Of a DNA stretch of 6,643 nucleotides, positions 1 through 5,919 are shown piece after piece; the stretch's first letter is position 1; each line of letters opens with the position of its first letter. Both the position numbers and the translations under genes were made by a program. Source of the DNA: an uncultured Actinomycetes bacterium (GTDB lineage Bacteria > Actinomycetota > Acidimicrobiia > Acidimicrobiales > RAAP-2); NCBI GenBank assembly GCA_903830745.1, contig CAIKVF010000002.1, positions 1 to 6,643 of the forward strand. Reading direction: 5' to 3'. Under the pieces are notes generated by a model, which was not told the DNA's origin, made no database searches, and saw only the letters and a list, made by a program, of their open reading frames with translations.

Positions 1-2100
1 CGCCATGACAAAGCGACCTGGGAACTCACTAAAGAGCTCACCGTGCGAAGTGAGTTCATCTGCGCTTAGACCTACGCCAGTCGTTGCAACAATTTCTGCG
101 AGTGCTGCACTTAGCCCACCGCTACCAACGTCGTGCACCGCAGTGACGTCACTTTGTTCACCCTTGCAAATCCAAGCAATCTCACCAGCCACGAACTTGA
201 TGGTTGTGTTAAAAGAAGTTACGTCTAGAGAAGGAACAGTGCCTCCACGTCGTGCGCGTCGTGTGGCCCATCGTGAACCACCGAGTGGGAACGCAGGGCC
301 GTCATGTGCTTCACGCTTTCCAACGAGCACCACGCTGTCACCAGACTTCCAGTTCCATCCTGGTGGTGGAGAGCTGAGTGAGTCAACAACGCCAAGCAGT
401 CCAACAACTGGAGTTGGGTCAATGTCGTTGCCGCCACTCTCGTTGTAGAGAGAGACATTGCCACCAACGACTGGGATCCCCATTGCGTTGCAGGCTTCAG
501 CCATGCCATCAACGGACTCAGAAAGTTGCCACATCACTTCTGGGTGTTCAGGGTTGCCGAAGTTGAGACAGTTAACTAATGCCTTCGCAGTAGCGCCAAC
601 ACAGGCGAGGTTTGAAACACTTTCAGCAACAGTGAGCAGTGTTCCCTTACGAGGATCAAGTGCACACCAGCGAGGGTTTGAATCAGTTGAAAGTGCAATG
701 CCTCGGTTTGACGCAGGAAGACCGGGGCCAGCAAGACGAAGTAGTGCTGCATCTCTTCCTGGTCCAACAACAGTATTTAAGAAGAGCTGTGAGTCGTACT
801 GACGATACACCCATGCTGGATCAATAAGAAGATCGAGTAAGTCTTCGTTTGGTGAACCAACTGGTTCGTCAAGTGTCGGGTCATCTTTTTGAATCGCGTC
901 AAGGTTTGCTGGACGCTGCATGGGACGATTGTAGAGAGGGGCTTGATCCGCGAGTGACTTCGCAGGAACTTCACCGAGCACTTCGCCGTCAAAGCCGTCT
1001 CGAATGCGAAGCATGCCTACAAGGTTTCCGTCCTTGTCTTTTGACGGTTCAACAACGTGAGCCACAACATTGGCCCTAACTTCCCATTTCTTGCAGAGTG
1101 CCTCAACCGCTGGCCAGTCTTCAGGAGTCACAATTGCGAGCATGCGCTCTTGACTTTCTGAAGTCATGATTTCCCATGACACCATTCCCGCTTCGCGCTG
1201 AGGAACTGCGTTGATGTTGACATCGAGTCCAACACCACCCTTCGCAGCGGTTTCACTAGTGGCGCAAACGAGTCCAGCACCACCGAGGTCTTGAATACCA
1301 ACAACGAGTTTTTGATCAAGTAGTTCTAGACAAGCTTCGATGAGTCGCTTTTCTTCGTAGGGGTCACCAACTTGAACACTTGGGCGCTTCGCGTCATCAA
1401 GTGACGCAGCACCGTCATCGCCTTGGAATCCAGCAGACGCGAGAACAGATACGCCACCAATGCCGTCACGACCAGTTGAAGATCCAAGCAGTACTGCGTA
1501 GTTGCCAACTCCAGATGCAATGCCAAGTACGAGTCGGTCCTTTGGTAGTGCTCCAACACAGAGAACATTCACGAGCGGGTTTGATGCGTAGCAATCATCA
1601 AAGGTGAGCTCTCCGCCAATGTTTGGAACACCTACTGAGTTGCCGTACCCAGAGACTCCAGAAACAACACCTTCAACTAACCAGCGCTGGCGAGCATCGG
1701 TGAGTTCACCAAAAAAGAGTGGGTCCATGACTGCGAGTGGTCGTGCGCCCATTGAAAATACGTCACGCAAAATTCCACCCACGCCAGTTGCCGCACCCTG
1801 GTACGGCTCGATTGCAGATGGGTGGTTGTGGCTTTCAATTCGAATAGCAACCCCAATACCGTCTCCGGCGTCAATTACTCCAGCGCCTTCACCAGGTCCA
1901 ACAAGCACATGGTCTCCCTTCGAAGGAAGTCGCTTCAAGTGAATACGTGATGACTTGTACGAGCAGTGTTCACTCCACATAACGCCATAGAGAGCTAGTT
2001 CGAGGTGATTTGGTTCGCGTCCGAGGACAGACTTGATGTCATCAAACTCAGAGTCGGTGAGTCCTAGGGCTCGGTGCAAGGACTCAGGTGCGCTACTCAC
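1..2100 (-). CDS. purL: Phosphoribosylformylglycinamidine synthase subunit PurL (small type), C-terminus cut by the window edge
   Basis: This is the synthetase subunit of FGAM synthase: ATP-dependent conversion of FGAR to FGAM with ammonia supplied by PurQ, in the cytoplasm, in complex with PurQ and PurS. My translation of the minus strand from GTG at 2100 gives 700 codons with no stop to position 1; small PurL proteins are usually somewhat over 700 residues, so only a short C-terminal piece is missing. Visible family motifs are WSEHCSYKSS (residues 42-51), ESHNHPSAIEP (89-99), a GSSTGRDGIGG stretch near 205, QDLGGAGL near 270, NVSLYNES near 545 and HDVGSGGLSAAL near 655, so both AIRS-like halves are present. 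An in-frame TAG four codons upstream limits the start; GTG at 2100 is the first start codon after it. The GGAGG at 2102-2106 ends only one base before this GTG, which is unusually close. It is separated from purQ by an opposite-strand gene. Function is very likely; the exact start is less sure. Confidence 0.97.
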   Translation of the reverse strand, partial: MSSAPESLHRALGLTDSEFDDIKSVLGREPNHLELALYGVMWSEHCSYKSSRIHLKRLPSKGDHVLVGPGEGAGVIDAGDGIGVAIRIESHNHPSAIEPYQGAATGVGGILRDVFSMGARPLAVMDPLFFGELTDARQRWLVEGVVSGVSGYGNSVGVPNIGGELTFDDCYASNPLVNVLCVGALPKDRLVLGIASGVGNYAVLLGSSTGRDGIGGVSVLASAGFQGDDGAASLDDAKRPSVQVGDPYEEKRLIEACLELLDQKLVVGIQDLGGAGLVCATSETAAKGGVGLDVNINAVPQREAGMVSWEIMTSESQERMLAIVTPEDWPAVEALCKKWEVRANVVAHVVEPSKDKDGNLVGMLRIRDGFDGEVLGEVPAKSLADQAPLYNRPMQRPANLDAIQKDDPTLDEPVGSPNEDLLDLLIDPAWVYRQYDSQLFLNTVVGPGRDAALLRLAGPGLPASNRGIALSTDSNPRWCALDPRKGTLLTVAESVSNLACVGATAKALVNCLNFGNPEHPEVMWQLSESVDGMAEACNAMGIPVVGGNVSLYNESGGNDIDPTPVVGLLGVVDSLSSPPPGWNWKSGDSVVLVGKREAHDGPAFPLGGSRWATRRARRGGTVPSLDVTSFNTTIKFVAGEIAWICKGEQSDVTAVHDVGSGGLSAALAEIVATTGVGLSADELTSHGELFSEFPGRFVMA

Positions 2101-2120
2101 GCCTCCAAACTACTCGTCAT
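2097..2120 (-). other. Possible seven-codon leader ORF overlapping the purL start
   Basis: On the minus strand an ATG at 2118-2120 opens a short frame, MTSSLEA, that stops at TGA 2097-2099. That TGA overlaps the purL GTG (2098-2100) as GTGA, the usual geometry of translational coupling. The purL GGAGG lies inside this frame. There is no clear ribosome binding site before the ATG, so this may be chance; it is noted because it would explain how purL initiates despite the poor spacing of its own GGAGG. Confidence 0.2.
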
Positions 2121-2188
2121 TAGATGCGACATGACAATTATTTTCGATAACAACTTGATAAATAGTGAAGAAATTAATTCTTTGGAAA

Positions 2189-2291
2189 TAAGTCTTTATG
2201 TCATTCAATTGAATAACAAAAAATAACTTCAACATGATTGAATTCAATTTGAAGTGATTTATTGCGCATATGTAGACGATTTAAGTCTTTA
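2189..2291. repeat. 10-bp direct repeat TAAGTCTTTA flanking the palindrome cluster
   Basis: TAAGTCTTTA occurs exactly at 2189-2198 and again at 2282-2291, in the same orientation, 93 bp apart, one copy on each side of the palindrome cluster. A looser relative, TAAGTGTCTTA, lies at 2328-2338 at the possible GTG start of the plus-strand gene. The copies could be binding sites or traces of a duplication; in AT-rich DNA a chance match is also possible. Confidence 0.4.
2203..2255. promoter_or_regulatory. Candidate operator: paired 12-bp palindromes and six TTCAA/TTGAA half-sites
   Basis: Two perfect 12-bp palindromes are present: ATTCAATTGAAT at 2203-2214 and ATTGAATTCAAT at 2237-2248, with centres 34 bp apart. 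They are built from the same half-sites in opposite order. Further half-sites sit at 2228-2232 (TTCAA) and 2249-2253 (TTGAA), and ACTTCAA at 2226-2232 is mirrored by TTGAAGT at 2249-2255. Such a cluster between divergent promoters looks like a binding region for a dimeric or cooperative DNA-binding protein. The AT-rich background raises the chance of accidental palindromes, and no known regulator site is recognised. Confidence 0.4.
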
Positions 2292-2344
2292 ACATCCTCT
2301 GTCTCGACAGTTGTGTTGTTGGAAAAGTAAGTGTCTTATTACAA

Positions 2345-2349
2345 AAGGA
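2345..2349 (+). promoter_or_regulatory. Ribosome binding site of the small plus-strand gene, followed by a C7 tract
   Basis: AAGGA lies eight bases before the ATG at 2358, and seven of those bases are an unbroken C run (2351-2357). This spacing favours ATG 2358 over the in-frame GTG at 2331. Slippage in the C run would change the spacing between this site and the ATG. Confidence 0.6.
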
Positions 2350-2357
2350 TCCCCCCC

Positions 2358-2783
2358 ATGCCTACCCCGAAGAAATCAGCGACGAAGCGGATAATGACCA
2401 ATGAACACAAAGAGAAGCTGGCGGTTGGAAGAAATGAATCACGAGTAATTAATAGGTACTTAGAAGCAATAGTCGCTGGCAAGGGTAAGCGCGGACGCAA
2501 GCGCACCCCCGAATCAATAAGCATGCAGATTGTCAGACTTGACAAAGAAATTGTTAACGCCGGTGCCGTACAGCGTTTGGAACTCACACAGAAGCGCTTT
2601 GACCTCGTTGCTGAAAGAGAACGACTCAATGCTCGAGTTGACCTTGCATCAGTTGAAAAGGACTTCGTCAAGATTGCTAAGTCCTACGCTAAGCGCAACG
2701 GAATTAGCTACGCCGCGTTTCGTGAAATGGGCGTAAGCGCAGATGTCCTTAAGGCCGCGGGCATTAGCCGCGCAAAGAACTAG
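2358..2783 (+). CDS. Uncharacterised small basic protein, possibly DNA-binding, between purL and purQ
   Basis: I do not recognise a named function. The ATG start gives 141 residues; an in-frame GTG at 2331 would add nine. The order of parts is: a lysine/arginine-rich N-terminus (residues 1-20), a helix around RVINRYLEAI (29-38), a very basic KRGRKRTPESI patch (44-54) recalling an AT-hook, a long charged helix likely to form a coiled coil (about 54-108), and a compact C-terminal unit, about 108-140, with the pattern YAKRNGISYAAFREMGV then VLKAAGI. This last unit resembles the small helical domains of Lsr2 C-termini or E3-binding domains by pattern only. No signal peptide, membrane segment or cysteine is present, so it should be cytoplasmic. 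From memory, similar short proteins occur in actinobacteria without an assigned role. Its stop overlaps the purQ stop tail to tail. Regulation of pur genes or nucleoid binding is a guess; the gene itself is well supported by its ribosome binding site and even codon use. Confidence 0.88.
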   Translation: MPTPKKSATKRIMTNEHKEKLAVGRNESRVINRYLEAIVAGKGKRGRKRTPESISMQIVRLDKEIVNAGAVQRLELTQKRFDLVAERERLNARVDLASVEKDFVKIAKSYAKRNGISYAAFREMGVSADVLKAAGISRAKN

Positions 2784-2800
2784 CGGACGCTAAGAGTTTT
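2764..2800 (+). terminator. Weak candidate terminator for the plus-strand gene, across the shared stop codons
   Basis: On the plus strand TTAGC (2764-2768) can pair with GCTAA (2789-2793), and CGC (2769-2771) with GCG (2783-2785), leaving a small bulge; a GAGTTTT follows, ending at 2800. It overlaps the end of the small gene and the last codons of purQ. On the minus strand no T-run follows the hairpin, so it would act only on plus-strand transcripts. The stem is imperfect and the T-run short. Confidence 0.25.
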
Positions 2801-3451
2801 ACTTACAAAGCTCGACAGCAGTACTTGACCGTCAGCGCTTCCAAGTAGCAGTGACATCGCACGCTCAGGGTGTGGCATGAGGCCAACAACATTGCCCGCA
2901 AGATTCGAAACTCCTGCGATGTCATCACGCGAACCATTCGGGTTCTCTTTATAGCGAAGAACTATTTGATCATTTGCCACGAGTTCTTCGTACGTCTTGT
3001 CATCACAGGTGTAAGAGCCTGAGAAGTGATTAATAGGAATACTGAGCTCTTGGCCCTTGGTTGCCATCAGCGTCAAGACAGACCTAGTTGATTCAACAAT
3101 CAGTGTTGTTGGGTGACACAGAAATGTGAGGCCACGATTCTTTTGTAGTGCCCCAGGCAGCAGCCCCGCTTCAGTTAACACCTGAAATCCATTGCAAATT
3201 CCAAGCACCGCTCCACCAGCATTGGCAAAGTTTGCAACCGCATTCATCACTGGAGAAAAACGAGCAAGTGCTCCTGGGCGCAGATAGTCGCCGTGAGCGA
3301 AACCGCCGGGAAGAATGATGCCATCAAAGCCATCAACGTTGTCTTGTCCGTGCCAAACAAATTCTGCAGTGGCGCCGAGTTGTGTAACCGCAGAAGCAGC
3401 GTCGTATTCGCAGTTTGATCCTGGGAAAACAACAACGCCAATGCGCGACAT
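2780..3451 (-). CDS. purQ: Phosphoribosylformylglycinamidine synthase glutaminase subunit PurQ
   Basis: This class I glutamine amidotransferase hydrolyses glutamine and passes ammonia to PurL for the FGAR to FGAM step. The 223 residues match the usual family length. The N-terminus has the FPGSNCEYD motif (9-17), followed by LPGGFAHGDYLRPGA (47-61). The nucleophile is Cys86 in GICNGFQVL, and the rest of the triad is His194 and Glu196 in MPHPERAM. The ATG at 3449-3451 is preceded by AGAGGGA, which lies within the last codons of purS, and the purS stop is two bases upstream, so the two are likely translated together in balanced amounts. Its TAG at 2780-2782 overlaps the TAG of the opposite-strand small gene in a CTAG. 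It is not followed directly by purL, unlike many clusters. Confidence 0.98.
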   Translation of the reverse strand: MSRIGVVVFPGSNCEYDAASAVTQLGATAEFVWHGQDNVDGFDGIILPGGFAHGDYLRPGALARFSPVMNAVANFANAGGAVLGICNGFQVLTEAGLLPGALQKNRGLTFLCHPTTLIVESTRSVLTLMATKGQELSIPINHFSGSYTCDDKTYEELVANDQIVLRYKENPNGSRDDIAGVSNLAGNVVGLMPHPERAMSLLLGSADGQVLLSSFVSKTLSVR

Positions 3452-3453
3452 AG

Positions 3454-3708
3454 TTATCCCTCTGCGCTTAGACGCGCGCGTGAATCTTCAATGACTGGGT
3501 TTGAGAGGAGTCGTTGCGCAAGAGCAGTCGCTTTTTCCAATGCGCCTGCTTCATTATCTGCTTCAACATTGAGTCGAAACGACTTACCGGCGCGAACATC
3601 ACTCACACCTGTAAAGCCGAGCGCGGGCAGCGCTCGTTCAATGGTTGCGCCTTCTGGATCGGAGATACCTTGGCGAAGAGTGACGTCGACGATGATTGCG
3701 TATTTCAT
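3454..3708 (-). CDS. purS: Phosphoribosylformylglycinamidine synthase structural subunit PurS
   Basis: PurS is the small bridging subunit that holds PurQ and PurL together and is needed for ammonia transfer in the small-PurL form of FGAM synthase. The 84 residues are the normal length. Family features are the MKYAIIVDVTLR first strand, DPEGATIERALPALGF (17-32), the following VRAGKSF, and LLSNPVIED near the C-terminus. The frame is open upstream, but ATG at 3708 is chosen because the homology begins exactly there and it lies two bases after the purC stop; the upstream extension is only purC sequence in another frame. No strong ribosome binding site is visible, which suggests coupling to purC translation. 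Confidence 0.97.
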   Translation of the reverse strand: MKYAIIVDVTLRQGISDPEGATIERALPALGFTGVSDVRAGKSFRLNVEADNEAGALEKATALAQRLLSNPVIEDSRARLSAEG

Positions 3709-3710
3709 TG

Positions 3711-4604
3711 CTACGCACCGTACCAGTCGCGGAGCAATCTTCCGGTCACTTTTTCGTACGCCGCAACATAACGCTTCGAAGTGATGTCCAAAATGCTGGC
3801 CGGGATGGTCGGTGGCGGTGGGGTTTTGTCCCAAGGCTGTTCGCTGAGCCAGTCCCTAAATGGTTGCTTATCGAAAGAAGGTGGAGTTTCTCCAGAGCGG
3901 ACTTCATCACTGGGCCAAATTCGAGACGAGTCGGGCGTGAGAACTTCATCACAAACAACGAGCTCCCCGTCAACAAACCCGAGTTCGAATTTCGTGTCCG
4001 CCAAAGTAAGACCCGAAGCTTGGAGCTTGGCACTGGCCTTTGCAAAGAGGTCCAGGCACATTGTCTGCGCCTTATTCAGTAACTCTGCACCAACAATGGA
4101 AGCAGCGGTCTCTAAGTCAATGTTGATGTCATGTCCCGATTCAGCCTTGGTCGAAGGCGTAAACATCGGCGTTGGAAATGCGTCAGTAAGGGCCATTGCC
4201 TTTGGGGCGGCCATGTTGTGAACCGTTCCTGAGTTGACGTATTCGTCGTACGCCTGTCCAGCGAGCCTGCCGCGAACAATGCATTCGAGAGGGAGCATCT
4301 CAGCCTTACGTACAAGCATTGTGCGACCATGCCACTCAGTTTTAGAACTGAATCCCGGGACCATAGATTCAATGACATCAGGATCACACGAAATAAGTGC
4401 CATGGGCACTGAACCCGAAAATTCGCGCAACCAGAAGTTCGTAAGGCCAGTAAGAACTCGACCCTTGTTTTCGATTGTCTCGTTCATAACAACATCAAAC
4501 GCACTCAGTCGATCAGACGCAACCATTAGTAGGTGCTGCGCATCAACTTCATAAAGATCTCGGACTTTGCCCGAATAGATGTGCTGAAGTGCTACTTCGC
4601 TCAC
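3711..4604 (-). CDS. purC: Phosphoribosylaminoimidazole-succinocarboxamide synthase (SAICAR synthetase)
   Basis: PurC joins aspartate to CAIR using ATP to give SAICAR, in the cytoplasm. From the GTG at 4604 it has 297 residues, the longer form of the family (many bacterial enzymes are near 240). Motifs in order are YSGKVRDLYE (10-19) for nucleotide binding, ASDRLSAFD (29-37), ECIVRGRLAGQAYDEY (107-122), FTPSTKAESGHD (148-159) and the signature DTKFELGF (203-210) followed by DEVLTPDSSRIW (219-230). Two GTG starts are possible: 4613, with a 13-bp overlap with purB, and 4604, whose GTG overlaps the purB TGA as GTGA. I prefer 4604 because a four-base overlap is typical of coupled genes; neither has a strong ribosome binding site. 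The stop is two bases before purS. Confidence 0.97.
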   Translation of the reverse strand: MSEVALQHIYSGKVRDLYEVDAQHLLMVASDRLSAFDVVMNETIENKGRVLTGLTNFWLREFSGSVPMALISCDPDVIESMVPGFSSKTEWHGRTMLVRKAEMLPLECIVRGRLAGQAYDEYVNSGTVHNMAAPKAMALTDAFPTPMFTPSTKAESGHDINIDLETAASIVGAELLNKAQTMCLDLFAKASAKLQASGLTLADTKFELGFVDGELVVCDEVLTPDSSRIWPSDEVRSGETPPSFDKQPFRDWLSEQPWDKTPPPPTIPASILDITSKRYVAAYEKVTGRLLRDWYGA

Positions 4605-5908
4605 TTGGCCCACGTAAGTGCATCAACGAACCGTGCGCGGTGTGCCAGCAAGCGTTGCGCATCAAATGCGTTTGCAATCACTTCCTTAGACAACTTCACT
4701 GCGGGGTCCGCTTCAATAATGTCTCGGAAATTAGTTCGCGTTTCGCCAGCCTTGCTCGCTGCAGCTTGAACAATGCGGTACGCATCATCTCGTGACATAC
4801 CTGAGTCAACGAGTGCGAGCAACACTGACTGCGAGAATACGAGACCGAGTGAATTCACATTCAAGTTTTCAAGCGCACGTTCTGGATTGAGTACAAGGCC
4901 ACTTGCGAGCCCTGTTGCTTTACGCAACATGTACACAGTGAGCTGCAATGCGTCAGGCATAACAATGCGCTCAACACTTGAGTGAGAAATGTCTCTTTCG
5001 TGCCACAGAGCAACGTCTTCAAGTCCTGCCTGCAGGTAGCCACGAAGCACTCGGGCAAGCCCGCAGAGGCGCTCTGACAGCACAGGATTGCGCTTGTGCG
5101 GCATAGCTGAAGATCCCTTTTGCCCCTTACCAAACGGCTCAGATGCTTCTCCAACTTCAGTGCGCGCCAGGTGGCGAACTTCTAGGGCGAACTGCTCCAT
5201 TGAAGTTCCAAGTGCAGCACAGGCGTAGAGAACTTCTGCGTGTCGGTCTCTCGCAATAACTTGTGTCGCAGGCACTGGGGTTAGACCGAGCTTTTCGCAA
5301 ACGTACGCTTCAACTTTTGGATCAATGTTCGAATACGTTCCAACCGCTCCAGAAAGTTTTCCAACGGCAATTGCAGTGCGTGCATTCTTTGCTCGCTCAA
5401 TGTCACGTTGTACTTGCAATGCAAAAAGAGCAAACTTCGCGCCATAGGTTGTTGGCTCAGCGTGCATGCCGTGAGTACGACCGGTGATTGGCATGTCCAC
5501 AGATTCTTTGGCACGAGCAGTGAGCGCATCACGCAGCGCTGTTGCTTCAGTAATAACAATGTCCATTGCACGAGTAATCGTGTGACAGAGCGCAGTATCA
5601 ACAACATCAGACGACGTAAGGCCGTAGTGAATCCACGCGCCTTCTGGCATTCCAATTTTTGCCTGAACGAGATCAACAAAAGCTGCGGTGTCGTGATTGG
5701 TAATGAGTTCGCGCTCGTCGACTTCCTTGACAAATGCAGCGTCGATTACTGGACGACGTGAGCGCAACTTGGCGACTTCATCTTTTGGAAGCACGCCCTC
5801 TGCAGCGAGTCCCTCTGCTGCGAGCAGTTCAACCTCGAGCATTGTGTCAAAACGGTTCTCGTCACTAAACAGTGCCGCAACATCCTTGGGTGAATACCTC
5901 GGAATCAT
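4601..5908 (-). CDS. purB: Adenylosuccinate lyase
   Basis: PurB belongs to the fumarase/aspartase superfamily and eliminates fumarate twice in the pathway: from SAICAR to AICAR, and from adenylosuccinate to AMP. It acts as a cytoplasmic homotetramer whose active sites combine residues from several subunits. At 435 residues it matches the usual length of the short bacterial type. Visible regions are TSSDVVDTA (98-106), GRTHGMHAEPTT (143-154) with the likely acid His146, and the flexible signature loop GSSAMPHKRNP (265-275) whose serine is the likely base, then HERDISHSSVER (303-314). ATG at 5908 is preceded by AAAGGAG at 5913-5919, the clearest ribosome binding site in the operon. The gene ends in a TGA overlapping the likely purC start. 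Confidence 0.98.
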   Translation of the reverse strand: MIPRYSPKDVAALFSDENRFDTMLEVELLAAEGLAAEGVLPKDEVAKLRSRRPVIDAAFVKEVDERELITNHDTAAFVDLVQAKIGMPEGAWIHYGLTSSDVVDTALCHTITRAMDIVITEATALRDALTARAKESVDMPITGRTHGMHAEPTTYGAKFALFALQVQRDIERAKNARTAIAVGKLSGAVGTYSNIDPKVEAYVCEKLGLTPVPATQVIARDRHAEVLYACAALGTSMEQFALEVRHLARTEVGEASEPFGKGQKGSSAMPHKRNPVLSERLCGLARVLRGYLQAGLEDVALWHERDISHSSVERIVMPDALQLTVYMLRKATGLASGLVLNPERALENLNVNSLGLVFSQSVLLALVDSGMSRDDAYRIVQAAASKAGETRTNFRDIIEADPAVKLSKEVIANAFDAQRLLAHRARFVDALTWAK

Positions 5909-5912
5909 TTGT

Positions 5913-5919
5913 CTCCTTT
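5913..5919 (-). promoter_or_regulatory. Ribosome binding site of purB, formed at the purD stop codon
   Basis: Minus-strand AAAGGAG ends four bases before the purB ATG. The purD stop TAA (5918-5920) runs directly into it, so ribosomes ending purD are released on the purB initiation site. This supports the ATG at 5908 and purD-purB coupling. Confidence 0.8.

Larger units (their letters stand above)
2101..2330. promoter_or_regulatory. AT-rich divergent control region between purL and the small plus-strand gene
   Basis: This spacer is clearly richer in A and T than the genes on both sides, has no convincing coding frame, and separates two divergently transcribed genes, so promoters for both should lie here. 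Minus-strand TCTAAT, near 2119-2124, is a passable -10 for purL but lacks a good -35 at the right distance. Plus-strand TAACAT, at about 2291-2296, is a passable -10 for the small gene, again without a clear -35. It contains two palindromes, a TTCAA/TTGAA half-site cluster, a 10-bp direct repeat and a small inverted repeat CTGTC-TC-GACAG at 2299-2310. I see no purine riboswitch core and no Bacillus-type PurR box. Confidence 0.6.

Noticed and set aside
5..448. Open frame of 147 codons on the plus strand
   Set aside because: It is antisense to purL, whose minus-strand translation has clear family motifs here; the plus-strand product is low-complexity Ser/Pro-rich and has no ribosome binding site.
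1604..1942. Plus-strand frame of 112 codons
   Set aside because: Antisense shadow of the PurL N-terminal half, including the ESHNHPSAIEP region.
1..2100. purL as a pseudogene because of its many overlapping short frames
   Set aside because: Translation of the minus strand from 2100 to 1 is unbroken over 700 codons with all expected motifs; the frame is simply open at the window edge.
2101..2330. Purine riboswitch or PurR box before purL
   Set aside because: I found no three-way-junction core or conserved loop sequences of a guanine/adenine riboswitch and no CCGAAC-type PurR box on either strand.
2339..2671. Minus-strand frame of 110 codons opposite the small gene
   Set aside because: It is a Leu/Ser-rich shadow; the plus-strand gene has the better start, ribosome binding site and protein-like composition.
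2101..2800. Small gene and AT-rich spacer as a mobile element insertion
   Set aside because: No terminal inverted repeats, transposase, integrase or attachment site; the 10-bp repeat lies inside the spacer and does not flank the gene.
3709..3834. N-terminal extension of PurS by 42 codons
   Set aside because: The extension lies wholly within the 3' end of purC in another frame, and PurS homology begins at the ATG at 3708.
3781..4221. Plus-strand frame of 146 codons
   Set aside because: Antisense shadow of purC, whose motifs and codon pattern are on the minus strand.
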